In this document: positions 34,918 to 42,592 of the stretch, in pieces
Numbering within the stretch: position 1 is the first letter of the stretch
Layout of the letters: each line of letters opens with the position of its first letter
Source: Bacteroidales bacterium
GTDB taxonomy: Bacteria; Bacteroidota; Bacteroidia; Bacteroidales; UBA932
Direction of reading: 5' to 3'
Assembly (NCBI GenBank): GCA_017556765.1
Contig: JAFYME010000011.1
Location: 1-45,119, forward strand
DNA: 45,119 nucleotides
The notes under the pieces: model-generated
Seen by the model: only the letters and a program-made list of their open reading frames with translations
Database searches by the model: none
What the model was told of the DNA's origin: nothing
Translations under genes and position numbers: made by a program

Positions 34918-37386
34918 ATGAAGAGACTAGACAGATTCATAATAAAGTCATTCGTGGGACCGTTCATAGCGATCCTCTTTGTCGTCGTGTTCATCCTCGT
35001 CATGCAGTTCCTATGGCTCTACATCGACGAACTCGTCGGCAAGGGATTGAGCATGAGGGTGATCCTGGAGTTCCTGGCATGGGGTAGCGCGACAATGCTC
35101 CCGCTCTCCCTGCCTCTGGCGACTCTCCTTGCATCCATGATGACTCTCGGACAGCTCGGAGAGAACAACGAGCTCCTTGCCATCAAGGCAGCCGGAATCT
35201 CCCTGCAGAGAGTCCTCGTCCCTCTTGGAATCATCTGTCTGGGCATCAGTATCGGTACTTTCTTCGTCTGCGACAGACTCATCCCGATAGCCTACAACAA
35301 CATCTACCAGCTGAGAGAGGATATCGGCAAGACCAAGGATGAAATCAAGATTCCGACTGGAACCTTCTATAACGGTATCGACGGATATATCCTCAGAGTC
35401 AATGGTCGAAACGACGACAGCGGCATGATGCATGGCGTCATGGTATACAACCATACCAAGAACAAGGGCAACACAAGCCTTACCATCGCGGATTCGGCCA
35501 TGATGAAGATGTCCAAGGACAAGACATACCTCACGTTCACACTTTTCGACGGATCGAATTACGAGGAAACCAACACCAAGAAATACCGCGACACGACCCT
35601 CCAGCTTCAGAAGATCGACTTCCACAAGCAGGAAATGATCATCCCGCTTGAAAACTATGCTTTCCAGAAGTCAGATTCCAGCAGATTCAGCGATCAGGTC
35701 AAATCCATGAATCTCAAGCAGTTGCAGCACAGCCAGGACTCGATCGGTTCGTTGGATTCGGCAGGAAAGCAGGAGAATCTGAAGGCATTGAGGAGCACCC
35801 GTGTACTCAGGTACAACATCCAGCTTGACACTGCAAGCAACACATACAAGAAGAGCAAATCGCACTTCACAAGGGAAGACATCGGAGCATGGCGAACTCT
35901 CACAGACGAGATAAACGCTCTGGAAAAGGCGAAGACTTCCGCTGGTGAGCTTCAGAGCATCCTTGAGTCATATGGAAGAGACAGATATTTCCACAACTAT
36001 ACCCTGAGGCTCATAGACATTCAGATCCTCAAGAAATTCGCCATTGCTCTGGCATGTCTTATCTTCTTCTTCATCGGAGCTCCTCTGGGAGCGATCATCC
36101 GCAAGGGAGGACTCGGAGTCTCAGCGATCATATCGGTACTCTTCTTCGTCGCATACTGGGTCATCGACATCTCGGGTGAAAAGCTGGCTAGAGATGGAGC
36201 TGTGGGCCCTGTCCTGGGTGTATTCATATCGTCATATATCCTGCTCCCTACCGGTCTGTTCCTGTCATGGAAAGCAATCAATGACGCATCCATCTTCAGC
36301 GCAGACAGCATAAAGAGCAGATTCAATAAAATCAAAAGCAAGATAATAGGAATGTTCAAGAAGACACGTATTGTATATATGGGTACTCCGGAATTCGCAG
36401 TTGCTCCTCTGGACGAACTCATAAAGAACGGTTATAATGTCGTAGGAGTCGTTACCGTAGCCGACAAGGCGAGCGGACGAGGCCTGAAGATAAACGAAAG
36501 TGCAGTAAAGAAATATGCCGTTGAGCATAACATCCCTGTACTCCAGCCTATATCACTCAAGGATCCTGAATTCCTTGATGCCATCAAGGCATGGAAGCCG
36601 GATCTTTTCGTTGTGGTCGCATTCAGAATGCTGCCTAAGGTGGTATGGGAGATCCCTAAACTCGGAACATTCAACCTCCACGCAGCCCTTCTGCCTCAGT
36701 ATCGTGGCGCAGCTCCTATCAACTGGGCAGTGATCAATGGCGAGAAAACGACCGGTGTTACGACATTCATGATCGACGAAGGCATGGATACCGGAGGCAT
36801 CATGTACAGATATGACTGCAAGATCGAGCCTGAAGACACAGCCGGAGACGTGCATGACAAGCTCATGGAGCTCGGTTCGAAGCTGGTTGTAAATACAGTA
36901 GAGGCAATCATCGACAAGAATGTAGAGCTCAGAGTACAGAAGAGCTTCATCCAGGGATCAGAGATACTGCATCCGGCTCCGAAGCTTACCCGTGAACTCT
37001 GCCATATAGACTGGAACGGCAAGACAAAGGACATCTACAACCTCATCAGAGGTCTGAGTCCGTACCCTGCCGCATTCACCGAACTTGTAAAGGATGAGAA
37101 GGCGCTTCAGCTGAAGATCTTCAAGACCGAAAAGGTTACAGGAGAAGTTTATTCTGAGATGTTGTCAGCCAACGGACTCAGTACAGCCGAGCCGGGAACA
37201 GTTCTTTCAGACGGCAAGAGCTATCTTGCAATCAGCACTGCTGACGGAGCGATTTCCGTTACAGAACTGCAGCTTGCAGGAAAGAAGAGGATGGCGGTAA
37301 AGGACTTCCTCATCGGCTTCCGCGAGCCTCAGGCATATGGCACCAGCAAGGGCACATCATCGCAAATAACAGGAAAACATGCTTAA
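34918..37386 (+). CDS. fmt: LptG-like lipopolysaccharide export permease fused to methionyl-tRNA formyltransferase
   Basis: One open frame of 822 residues. Residues 1-478 are a YjgP/YjgQ (LptF/LptG) permease: N-terminal DRFIIKSFVGPFIAILFVVV, several helices, a periplasmic domain, and C-terminal helices with GAPLGAIIRKGGLGVSAI. It would help extract LPS from the inner membrane. Residues 479-822 are Fmt: KKTRIVYMGTPEFAVAPLDE, the catalytic NLHAALLPQYRGAAPINWA and DEGMDTGG, then the C-terminal OB-fold-like domain. There is no stop between them. An ATG at 36352 (residue 479) sits exactly where Fmt proteins begin, with only a weak AGG before it. So it is either a true fusion or two overlapping products from one frame. 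It overlaps the next gene by 8 bases. Confidence 0.9.
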   Translation: MKRLDRFIIKSFVGPFIAILFVVVFILVMQFLWLYIDELVGKGLSMRVILEFLAWGSATMLPLSLPLATLLASMMTLGQLGENNELLAIKAAGISLQRVLVPLGIICLGISIGTFFVCDRLIPIAYNNIYQLREDIGKTKDEIKIPTGTFYNGIDGYILRVNGRNDDSGMMHGVMVYNHTKNKGNTSLTIADSAMMKMSKDKTYLTFTLFDGSNYEETNTKKYRDTTLQLQKIDFHKQEMIIPLENYAFQKSDSSRFSDQVKSMNLKQLQHSQDSIGSLDSAGKQENLKALRSTRVLRYNIQLDTASNTYKKSKSHFTREDIGAWRTLTDEINALEKAKTSAGELQSILESYGRDRYFHNYTLRLIDIQILKKFAIALACLIFFFIGAPLGAIIRKGGLGVSAIISVLFFVAYWVIDISGEKLARDGAVGPVLGVFISSYILLPTGLFLSWKAINDASIFSADSIKSRFNKIKSKIIGMFKKTRIVYMGTPEFAVAPLDELIKNGYNVVGVVTVADKASGRGLKINESAVKKYAVEHNIPVLQPISLKDPEFLDAIKAWKPDLFVVVAFRMLPKVVWEIPKLGTFNLHAALLPQYRGAAPINWAVINGEKTTGVTTFMIDEGMDTGGIMYRYDCKIEPEDTAGDVHDKLMELGSKLVVNTVEAIIDKNVELRVQKSFIQGSEILHPAPKLTRELCHIDWNGKTKDIYNLIRGLSPYPAAFTELVKDEKALQLKIFKTEKVTGEVYSEMLSANGLSTAEPGTVLSDGKSYLAISTADGAISVTELQLAGKKRMAVKDFLIGFREPQAYGTSKGTSSQITGKHA

Positions 37387-38044
37387 GACCGTAGTCATAA
37401 TCTGCGACGGAACATTCCCGAAGACGGAATATCCACGTTATCTCATCCGTACGGCAGACCATATCGTCTGCTGCGACGGAGCGTTCAGAAAATTCCTGCG
37501 CAACAGCATGAGCATATTCGGTGAGGAGCGTCTTCCTGACGTTGTCGTCGGAGACATGGACTCATTGTCGCAGAGCATGAAGGAGAAATACAGCGACATC
37601 ATCGTCCAGATTGACGAGCAGGAGCACAACGACCAGACGAAGGCTTTCCGATGGGTGCTTGACAACCTCTCAGGAGTAGGCAGCATATACATCCTCGGAG
37701 CCACAGGAGAGCGTGAAGATCATACGATCGGAAACATCTCCCTTCTGATGGAATATGCAAGGACATATGACCTCGACGCCATGGGCATAACGTTGGAGAT
37801 GGTTTCTGATCACAGCACCATCTTCGCGATTACAGACACATACGAGATGGAATGCGGCGAAGGAAGGAAAGTGTCCATCTTCAGCCCGGACAACAGCCTG
37901 AGGATAAAGTCAGAGGGTCTCGAGTGGCCGACAGACGGAGTCGTTTTCGACAACTGGTGGAAAGCAACCCTCAACAGGGCAAGTCAAGACAAGGTAAGAC
38001 TCGAACTCAGTCACAGGTCAATTGCGCTTATCATGTTGAATTAG
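37379..38044 (+). CDS. Thiamine pyrophosphokinase
   Basis: This 221-residue protein matches the TPK family: CDGTFPKTEYP, CCDGAFRKF, VVGDMDSL, the HNDQTKAFRW motif, GATGEREDHTIGNI and a C-terminal beta-sandwich. It makes thiamine diphosphate from thiamine and ATP. It overlaps the end of the lptG-fmt gene by 8 bases, which suggests translational coupling. It ends with TAG. Confidence 0.93.
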   Translation: MLKTVVIICDGTFPKTEYPRYLIRTADHIVCCDGAFRKFLRNSMSIFGEERLPDVVVGDMDSLSQSMKEKYSDIIVQIDEQEHNDQTKAFRWVLDNLSGVGSIYILGATGEREDHTIGNISLLMEYARTYDLDAMGITLEMVSDHSTIFAITDTYEMECGEGRKVSIFSPDNSLRIKSEGLEWPTDGVVFDNWWKATLNRASQDKVRLELSHRSIALIMLN

Positions 38045-38090
38045 AAGCTCTGACCGAGCATTTTTATTAGGAAATCCGCATTTTTAATTA

Positions 38091-38098
38091 TATTTTTG
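38091..38098 (+). promoter_or_regulatory. -7 box of ilvA
   Basis: TATTTTTG, 36 bases before the ilvA ATG; an imperfect -33 TTAG lies 20 bases upstream at 38067-38070. Confidence 0.5.
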
Positions 38099-38134
38099 AC
38101 GGAGAAATCAAAATCTGATTTTAAATCATAAGAA

Positions 38135-39394
38135 ATGGACACGAACAAGTACATCCCAACTGTTGAAGCGATAGAAAAGGCTTCCGGCGTGCTTGAGGAA
38201 ATCCTCGAACCAACACCGTTCCAGAAGAACCAGAATCTCTCGGACATCTATGGCGCCAACATCTTCCTCAAGAGAGAGGATCTCCAGATGGTAAGGTCAT
38301 ACAAGATCCGCGGAGCATACAATAAGATAAGGACAATAGATCCTGCATTGCTTAAGAACGGTATCGTCTGCGCCAGCGCAGGAAACCACGCCCAGGGAGT
38401 TGCATTCTCATGCAACAAGCTGCAGATCATGGGTTCCATCTTCATGCCGACTACAACTCCTAAGCAGAAGATCGAACAGGTGAGGATGTTCGGAAGGGAG
38501 TTCATAGAAATCGTACTTACCGGAGACACCTTCGATGCAGCCAATTCAGCCGCGATCAAGTTTGCAAAGGAGAATGAAAAGACCTTCATCCCGCCGTTCG
38601 ACGACCCGAAGGTGATGGAAGGTCAGGGAACTATCGGACGCGAGATCCTGAATCAGAGCAAGGTGAAGCTTGACTATGTATTCGTTCCTATCGGAGGAGG
38701 CGGACTTGCATCAGGCCTCGGTTCATATTTCAAGCAGATGTCTCCTGAGACAAAGATCATCGGAGTCGAGCCAGGCGGAGCTCCATGCATGAAGGAAGCG
38801 ATCAAGGCAGGCAAGGTCATCAAGCTCGAGCAGATCGACAAGTTTGTTGACGGAGCTGCAGTACAGGAAGCCGGTGCGCTGACATATCAGGTATGCAAGG
38901 AAGTTCTTGATGATATCGTCGTCGTTCCAGAAGGTGCTGTTTGTACAACGATCATACAGATGTACAACAAGAGCGCGATCGTTGTCGAGCCGGCAGGAGC
39001 TCTTTCTTCAGCAGCGCTTCGTTTCTATGCAGACGAAATCAAGGGAAAGAACGTCGCATGTATCGTCAGCGGAAGCAATAACGACATCACACGCATGGAG
39101 GAGATCCGCGAGAAGTCTCTTCTCTATGAAGGTCTGAAGCACTATTTCATCGTGAACTTCCCGCAGAAGTCCGGAGCTGTGCTTTCTTTCATCCGCGATG
39201 TGATCGGCCCTACAGACGATCTCGTGTACATCCAGTACATCAAGAAGACCAACAAGGAGTCCGGCCCAGCCCTCATCGGTATCGAGGTAGCTGCAAAGGA
39301 AAACCTTGAGGCCCTCATCAAGAGAATGGAGGCGAACAACATCAAGTTCGAATACATTAACGAAAACAATAAACTATTTGAAATACTAATCTGA
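38135..39394 (+). CDS. ilvA: Threonine ammonia-lyase (biosynthetic threonine dehydratase)
   Basis: This 419-residue PLP enzyme converts threonine to 2-oxobutanoate, the first step of isoleucine synthesis. The PLP Lys is in MVRSYKIRGAYNKI. Also present are SAGNHAQGVAF and the glycine loop PIGGGGLASG. The last 80 residues form one ACT-like regulatory domain (YFIVNFPQKSGAVLSFIRDV), as in the shorter Bacillus-type IlvA. It is followed 7 bases later by ilvE. Confidence 0.95.
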   Translation: MDTNKYIPTVEAIEKASGVLEEILEPTPFQKNQNLSDIYGANIFLKREDLQMVRSYKIRGAYNKIRTIDPALLKNGIVCASAGNHAQGVAFSCNKLQIMGSIFMPTTTPKQKIEQVRMFGREFIEIVLTGDTFDAANSAAIKFAKENEKTFIPPFDDPKVMEGQGTIGREILNQSKVKLDYVFVPIGGGGLASGLGSYFKQMSPETKIIGVEPGGAPCMKEAIKAGKVIKLEQIDKFVDGAAVQEAGALTYQVCKEVLDDIVVVPEGAVCTTIIQMYNKSAIVVEPAGALSSAALRFYADEIKGKNVACIVSGSNNDITRMEEIREKSLLYEGLKHYFIVNFPQKSGAVLSFIRDVIGPTDDLVYIQYIKKTNKESGPALIGIEVAAKENLEALIKRMEANNIKFEYINENNKLFEILI

Positions 39395-39401
39395 TAATAT
39401 C

Positions 39402-40436
39402 ATGGCAAACATCGACTGGACAAAGCTCACTTTTTCCTACACTAAGACAAACACCATTCTCAAGACCACATTCAAGAATGGCGCTTGGACTCCTGTAGAG
39501 AGTCTCACCGACGACAACATCAACCTGAGTTCATACGCAGGAGCGCTCCACTACGCAATCGAGTGCTTCGAAGGACTCAAGGCATTCAGAGGCAAGGACG
39601 GACAGATCCGCCTCTTCAGACCTGAAGAAAACGCGAAGCGTCTCCAGAGATCGGCTAAATACCTCGGAATCGAGGCACCATCGATCGAGATGTTTGTAGA
39701 CATGTGTAAGCAGGTAGTAAAGGAGAACATCGATTTCCTTCCTCCATACGAGGTTTCTGGAGCGTCTCTCTACCTTCGCCCTACCCTTATCGGTACAAAC
39801 CCTCAGCTCGGAGTACAGTCATCAAAGGAAAGCACTTTCCTCATGCTTTGCTCGCCTGTAGGAGCATACGTAGGCGGCGCTCTTGACGCAGTGGACGTAG
39901 TAATCGCAAGAAACTATGACAGAGCTGCTCCAAATGGCTCTGGAGCCTTCAAGGTAGGTGGTAACTACGCTTGCTCACTGTATTCTCTCAACGTAGCTCA
40001 CGAGCTCGGTTACAAGGCAGTTCTCTACCTTGACCCTGCAACAAAGACTTATATCGACGAGTTCAACTCATCGAACTTCTTTGCAATCAAGGGCAACTCA
40101 TACATCACTCCGAAGTCACCTTCAATCCTTCCATCGATCACAAACATGTCTCTCGAGACTGTAGCCGCTCACCTTGGAATGGAGGTAGAAAGAAGACCGG
40201 TACATGTTGACGAGCTCAGCACATTCGAGGAGGTCGGAGAGTGCGGTACAGCAGTTGTCATCACCCCTGTCCACAAGCTCGTAGACAAGCCTTTCCTTGA
40301 GTCAGAGGAGGAGACAGTATACACATACGGAGACGGCCAGTGCGGTCCTAAATCCCTCAAGCTCTACAACTACATCAGAGCTATCCAGAGAGCTGAAATC
40401 GAGGATCCGTTCGGATGGAATGTGATTGTCGACTAA
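39402..40436 (+). CDS. ilvE: Branched-chain amino acid aminotransferase
   Basis: This 344-residue fold-type IV PLP aminotransferase transfers the last amino group in Ile, Leu and Val synthesis. Visible motifs: LHYAIECFEGLKAFRG, LYLRPTLIGTNPQLG, the PLP Lys in GAFKVGGNYA, and EFNSSNFFAIKG. It is in an operon with ilvA, and a strong terminator follows. Confidence 0.95.
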   Translation: MANIDWTKLTFSYTKTNTILKTTFKNGAWTPVESLTDDNINLSSYAGALHYAIECFEGLKAFRGKDGQIRLFRPEENAKRLQRSAKYLGIEAPSIEMFVDMCKQVVKENIDFLPPYEVSGASLYLRPTLIGTNPQLGVQSSKESTFLMLCSPVGAYVGGALDAVDVVIARNYDRAAPNGSGAFKVGGNYACSLYSLNVAHELGYKAVLYLDPATKTYIDEFNSSNFFAIKGNSYITPKSPSILPSITNMSLETVAAHLGMEVERRPVHVDELSTFEEVGECGTAVVITPVHKLVDKPFLESEEETVYTYGDGQCGPKSLKLYNYIRAIQRAEIEDPFGWNVIVD

Positions 40437-40457
40437 GTTCGATTGTCAGATATATGC

Positions 40458-40486
40458 AAAAGGCAGCCTTCGGGTTGCCTTTTTTT
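40458..40486. terminator. Intrinsic terminator after ilvE (works both ways)
   Basis: AAAAGGCA and TGCCTTTT arms (40458-40465, 40476-40483) with an inner CC-TTCG-GG tetraloop, followed by T's. The A run before the stem makes it usable on the minus strand too. Confidence 0.92.
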
Positions 40487-40496
40487 GTTGGTAAGG

Positions 40497-40713
40497 CATT
40501 TCCAAAGACGGTGAGCACACCAGAATGTAATACAGGACGAATATTAGTGTTTTCTGTGCTCAACGTCAGGGTTATAACCACCGATAGGCACGTTACATGA
40601 TATTCTACACCATTCAGTTCATGATAACCGCGCTCATCGTCTTGGAGTCCTCGTGGGTCGGTGGGATTTGCTCACTGAGGTAGCTCATCCCTAGGCACTC
40701 GCCGCGGGACAAG
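40497..40713. ncRNA. Candidate structured noncoding RNA, strand uncertain
   Basis: These 217 bases have no open frame of note but are GC-richer than the AT-rich DNA to the right and lie between two strong terminators. They hold long complementarities: GACG + TGAGCACA (40507-40519) with TGTGCTCA + CGTC (40555-40567), one mismatch; CCACCGA (40578-40584) with TCGGTGG (40658-40664); GGTTAT/ATAACC around 40570-40628. I could not match the sequence to tmRNA, RNase P or SRP RNA by eye. A 6S-like or unknown RNA is possible. Confidence 0.35.
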
Positions 40714-40774
40714 GCAAAACACAATAAAAAAATCGCGTTCAAGCAAGCTTGACGCGATTTTCATTGTGTTTTGC
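40714..40774 (-). terminator. Nested terminator hairpin beside the tRNA fragment
   Basis: Outer arms GCAAAACACAAT / ATTGTGTTTTGC (40714-40725, 40763-40774) enclose AAAATCGCGT / ACGCGATTTT (40729-40738, 40752-40761) with CAAGC/GCTTG inside. On the minus strand the inner stem is followed by T's. It directly follows the tRNA-Ser 3' fragment in that direction, so it may be the original tRNA-Ser terminator. On the plus strand it could end the candidate RNA. Confidence 0.75.
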
Positions 40775-40789
40775 GGAGAGTGAGGGATT
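40773..40789 (-). repeat. attachment-site repeat: duplicated 3' end of tRNA-Ser
   Basis: GCGGAGAGTGAGGGATT is identical to 42397-42413, the 3' end of the tRNA-Ser gene, in the same orientation. It marks the far boundary of the 1.6-kb insert. Confidence 0.85.
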
Positions 40790-40949
40790 AAGGTCCAATT
40801 TTGCATTGTTCTTACCCCCTTTCATATGTAGTTTATACTGCCAATAATACATTTCTACAATGAGATAATGGGACATAAAATCTACTTTTCGCCATCTCAA
40901 TCTTCTCACATTATCTTATCGGTCCCACTTCGGTGCAACTTTTTTATAG

Positions 40950-40964
40950 CAAAAATGCACCAAA
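40950..40964 (-). repeat. Inverted repeat, left copy
   Basis: CAAAAATGCACCAAA; its reverse complement is found at 42316-42330. A nearby GGTGCAACTTTTT (40932-40944) is also repeated at 42331-42342 as GTGCAACTTTTT. Confidence 0.65.
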
Positions 40965-41188
40965 AGCCCTAATACCCCCACTTACCTAAATTACTGATAG
41001 CCAATAAAATAATTATTATTTTAACTAATACATAGTTTCCCACTTGAACGCTTCTTCTCAATTTCTCATTTTTGTTATGTTGTATTTTTCTGTCAGTTTG
41101 AATAACTTTATACCGATAAATCGGGATTTATATGTCACATAACACATATTGATTGCATCTATATTCCAAAATCACTAAATAAACTTAT

Positions 41189-41686
41189 ATGAAACTCATT
41201 AAACTTGCCACTTTCTGCATAGCACTTTGTTCTATGCTGTCATCGTGTTTCAATACAGAATGGTATGAGCCTAATGTTGAAATTCAAGAGGAATATCAAC
41301 ATTTGACAATCCCTTCTAATGGAGAACGATATGATGTTCCATTCGAGTTTAAGTTCACAGTCACTAAGACTTCAGTTCCAATGAAGAGTAAGGCAATAAG
41401 GTGCAGGATGATTATAAATGATATTGCAAGCGAAATCTGCGATGCATCAAGCAACAATGTCCCTATAAGATGGTATTGGCATCCTGATGGTGAAGTTCAG
41501 AATGGTGCAATAAAGGCATTCTTTGTTGTCAATGTGCCTGAGAATGAAACGACAGAGTCAAGAACGATATCTGCTCAGATAAGCATTGATAATAATTGGA
41601 ATGAAGGATACGATATAGACGAAGAAGATGAACACGATTGGGGTGAATTTATAACGATACTTAGCGGTGTCCAAGAGGGCAAGTAA
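41189..41686 (+). CDS. Island-encoded lipoprotein of unknown function
   Basis: This 165-residue protein starts MKLIKLATFCIALCSMLSSC, with the lipobox Cys at residue 20. The mature part is a small beta-sandwich-like domain with strands YDVPFEFKFTVTK, AIRCRMIINDI and KAFFVVNVPENETTES, and an acidic stretch (DIDEEDEHDW). It may resemble BACON/Ig-like lipoproteins, but I recognise no family. Its AT-rich codons differ from the rest of the window, in agreement with transfer. It is 14 bases upstream of the next gene and probably co-transcribed. Confidence 0.75.
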   Translation: MKLIKLATFCIALCSMLSSCFNTEWYEPNVEIQEEYQHLTIPSNGERYDVPFEFKFTVTKTSVPMKSKAIRCRMIINDIASEICDASSNNVPIRWYWHPDGEVQNGAIKAFFVVNVPENETTESRTISAQISIDNNWNEGYDIDEEDEHDWGEFITILSGVQEGK

Positions 41687-41700
41687 ATTCCAATTTAATA

Positions 41701-42039
41701 ATGAAACATATGAACTTTAATGATATATATTGGCACGACTCTTATTTGGAGGAAATAACCCTCGGAACATCCTTAAAGTCCGACGAAAGAGTTTTCAAAA
41801 TGAAAGTAGACTGCCCTGATAGTTCGAATGTAATGGTAGTCTTTGATGGGTACTACTCTTTTAACTTGTCGCTGAATGGTTGGATTATGGGTAAGGATAT
41901 TATTGTAGAAGCACGTGAGGAAAAGGTGAATGTAGTCTCATTCAATAAAGAATACGAACTCACAAAATACACGTTTATAACTTGTAGCGGTAGATTTGAG
42001 GTGATTGCAAATGGATTTCAAGTAATAACAGAAAACTAA
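41701..42039 (+). CDS. Island-encoded small cytosolic protein of unknown function
   Basis: This 112-residue protein without a signal peptide starts MKHMNFNDIYWHDSYLEEI; the second Met is an alternative start. The YWHDS motif followed by a compact beta-rich domain is reminiscent of small immunity-type or accessory proteins in toxin loci, but no toxin gene is adjacent and the match is weak. It is AT-rich, co-transcribed with the lipoprotein gene and followed by a strong terminator. Confidence 0.65.
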   Translation: MKHMNFNDIYWHDSYLEEITLGTSLKSDERVFKMKVDCPDSSNVMVVFDGYYSFNLSLNGWIMGKDIIVEAREEKVNVVSFNKEYELTKYTFITCSGRFEVIANGFQVITEN

Positions 42040-42058
42040 TTGAGCGTATTCATAAATC

Positions 42059-42096
42059 AAGTGTATTCAGAAAAATCAATTTGAATACACTTTTTT
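42059..42096 (+). terminator. Intrinsic terminator of the island gene pair
   Basis: AAGTGTATTC (42059-42068) pairs perfectly with GAATACACTT (42083-42092); T's run to 42096. Confidence 0.9.
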
Positions 42097-42170
42097 ATGC
42101 CCTTAATTCAGGAATAAAGAAGGCTCGGTAATCTGAACTGAAATCCACAATAATCTTTTTGTCGCAAAAA

Positions 42171-42194
42171 GAACAGCCACCAGAACAGCCACCA
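42171..42194. repeat. 12-bp tandem duplication
   Basis: GAACAGCCACCA occurs twice in direct succession in the noncoding right part of the island. Confidence 0.7.
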
Positions 42195-42315
42195 GAATGG
42201 CGGCTGCATATGAAGATTTGTTTGTATTAAAAGGTGGCAGAACGAGAAAAGTAGGATAGAAACTGTGGGATATATGGGATTTGAAAAACACCCGTAGAAG
42301 TGCGTAGAAACGGGG

Positions 42316-42330
42316 TTTGGTGCATTTTTG
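42316..42330 (+). repeat. Inverted repeat, right copy
   Basis: TTTGGTGCATTTTTG, the reverse complement of 40950-40964, located 66 bases inside the tRNA-side end of the island. Confidence 0.65.
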
Positions 42331-42352
42331 GTGCAACTTTTTGGACACGAAA

Positions 42353-42391
42353 AAAGCCTACAAGATTGATAATCAATTTCTTGTAGGCTTT
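42353..42391 (-). terminator. Terminator downstream of tRNA-Ser
   Basis: AAAGCCTACAAGA (42353-42365) pairs with 42379-42391 over 13 bp, with TTGAT/ATCAA inside. On the minus strand it is followed by T's. It lies on the island side of the tRNA, so it may have arrived with the island. Confidence 0.88.
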
Positions 42392-42397
42392 ATTCAG

Positions 42398-42482
42398 CGG
42401 AGAGTGAGGGATTCGAACCCCCGGACCCGTTAAGATCAACGGTTTTCAAGACCGCCGCATTCGACCACTCTGCCAACTCTCC
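42398..42482 (-). tRNA. tRNA-Ser(UGA)
   Basis: 85 nt. The acceptor stem GGAGAGT pairs with ACTCTCC, followed by discriminator G; CCA is not encoded. The anticodon loop is CTTGAAA with TGA, between GCGGT and ACCGT-type arms. A long variable arm (about TGATCTTAACGGGTCC) marks a class II tRNA. The T arm is GGGGGTTCGAATCCCTC. It has a consensus promoter upstream. Its 3' end is duplicated at 40773, marking it as an integration site. Confidence 0.97.
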
Positions 42483-42509
42483 AAGATTGTTCCCTTTCTG
42501 AAGGGAATG

Positions 42510-42540
42510 CAAAGGTACGAATAAAATCGTAATCTGCAAA
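42510..42540 (-). promoter_or_regulatory. Consensus promoter of tRNA-Ser
   Basis: On the minus strand: TTTG (42537-42540), 19 bases, TACCTTTG (42510-42517). This is a textbook Bacteroidota promoter, 27 bases before the tRNA 5' end. Confidence 0.88.
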
Positions 42541-42592
42541 TTTATTTTCAACTTTTTCGACAAAAGTTCTGTAAAGATGCTGCAATAAGGGA

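Larger units (their letters stand above)
40790..42396. mobile_element. Small AT-rich genomic island at tRNA-Ser, no integrase
   Basis: The 1.6-kb segment lies between the 17-bp direct repeats at 40773-40789 and 42397-42413. It is clearly more AT-rich than the flanks, with different codon use. It carries two plus-strand genes (41189, 41701), a terminator at 42059-42096, and a 15-bp inverted repeat near each end (40950-40964 and 42316-42330). No recombinase gene remains. 40790-41188 is noncoding except for T-rich stretches and a small hairpin; 42097-42352 holds a 12-bp tandem repeat (42171-42194) and no convincing gene. Confidence 0.7.

Noticed and set aside
42103-42439. Minus-strand open frames in the right end of the island
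   Set aside because: They run through the tandem repeat, the inverted repeat and the tRNA terminator, have no domain, and one overlaps the tRNA. At most they are a decayed remnant.
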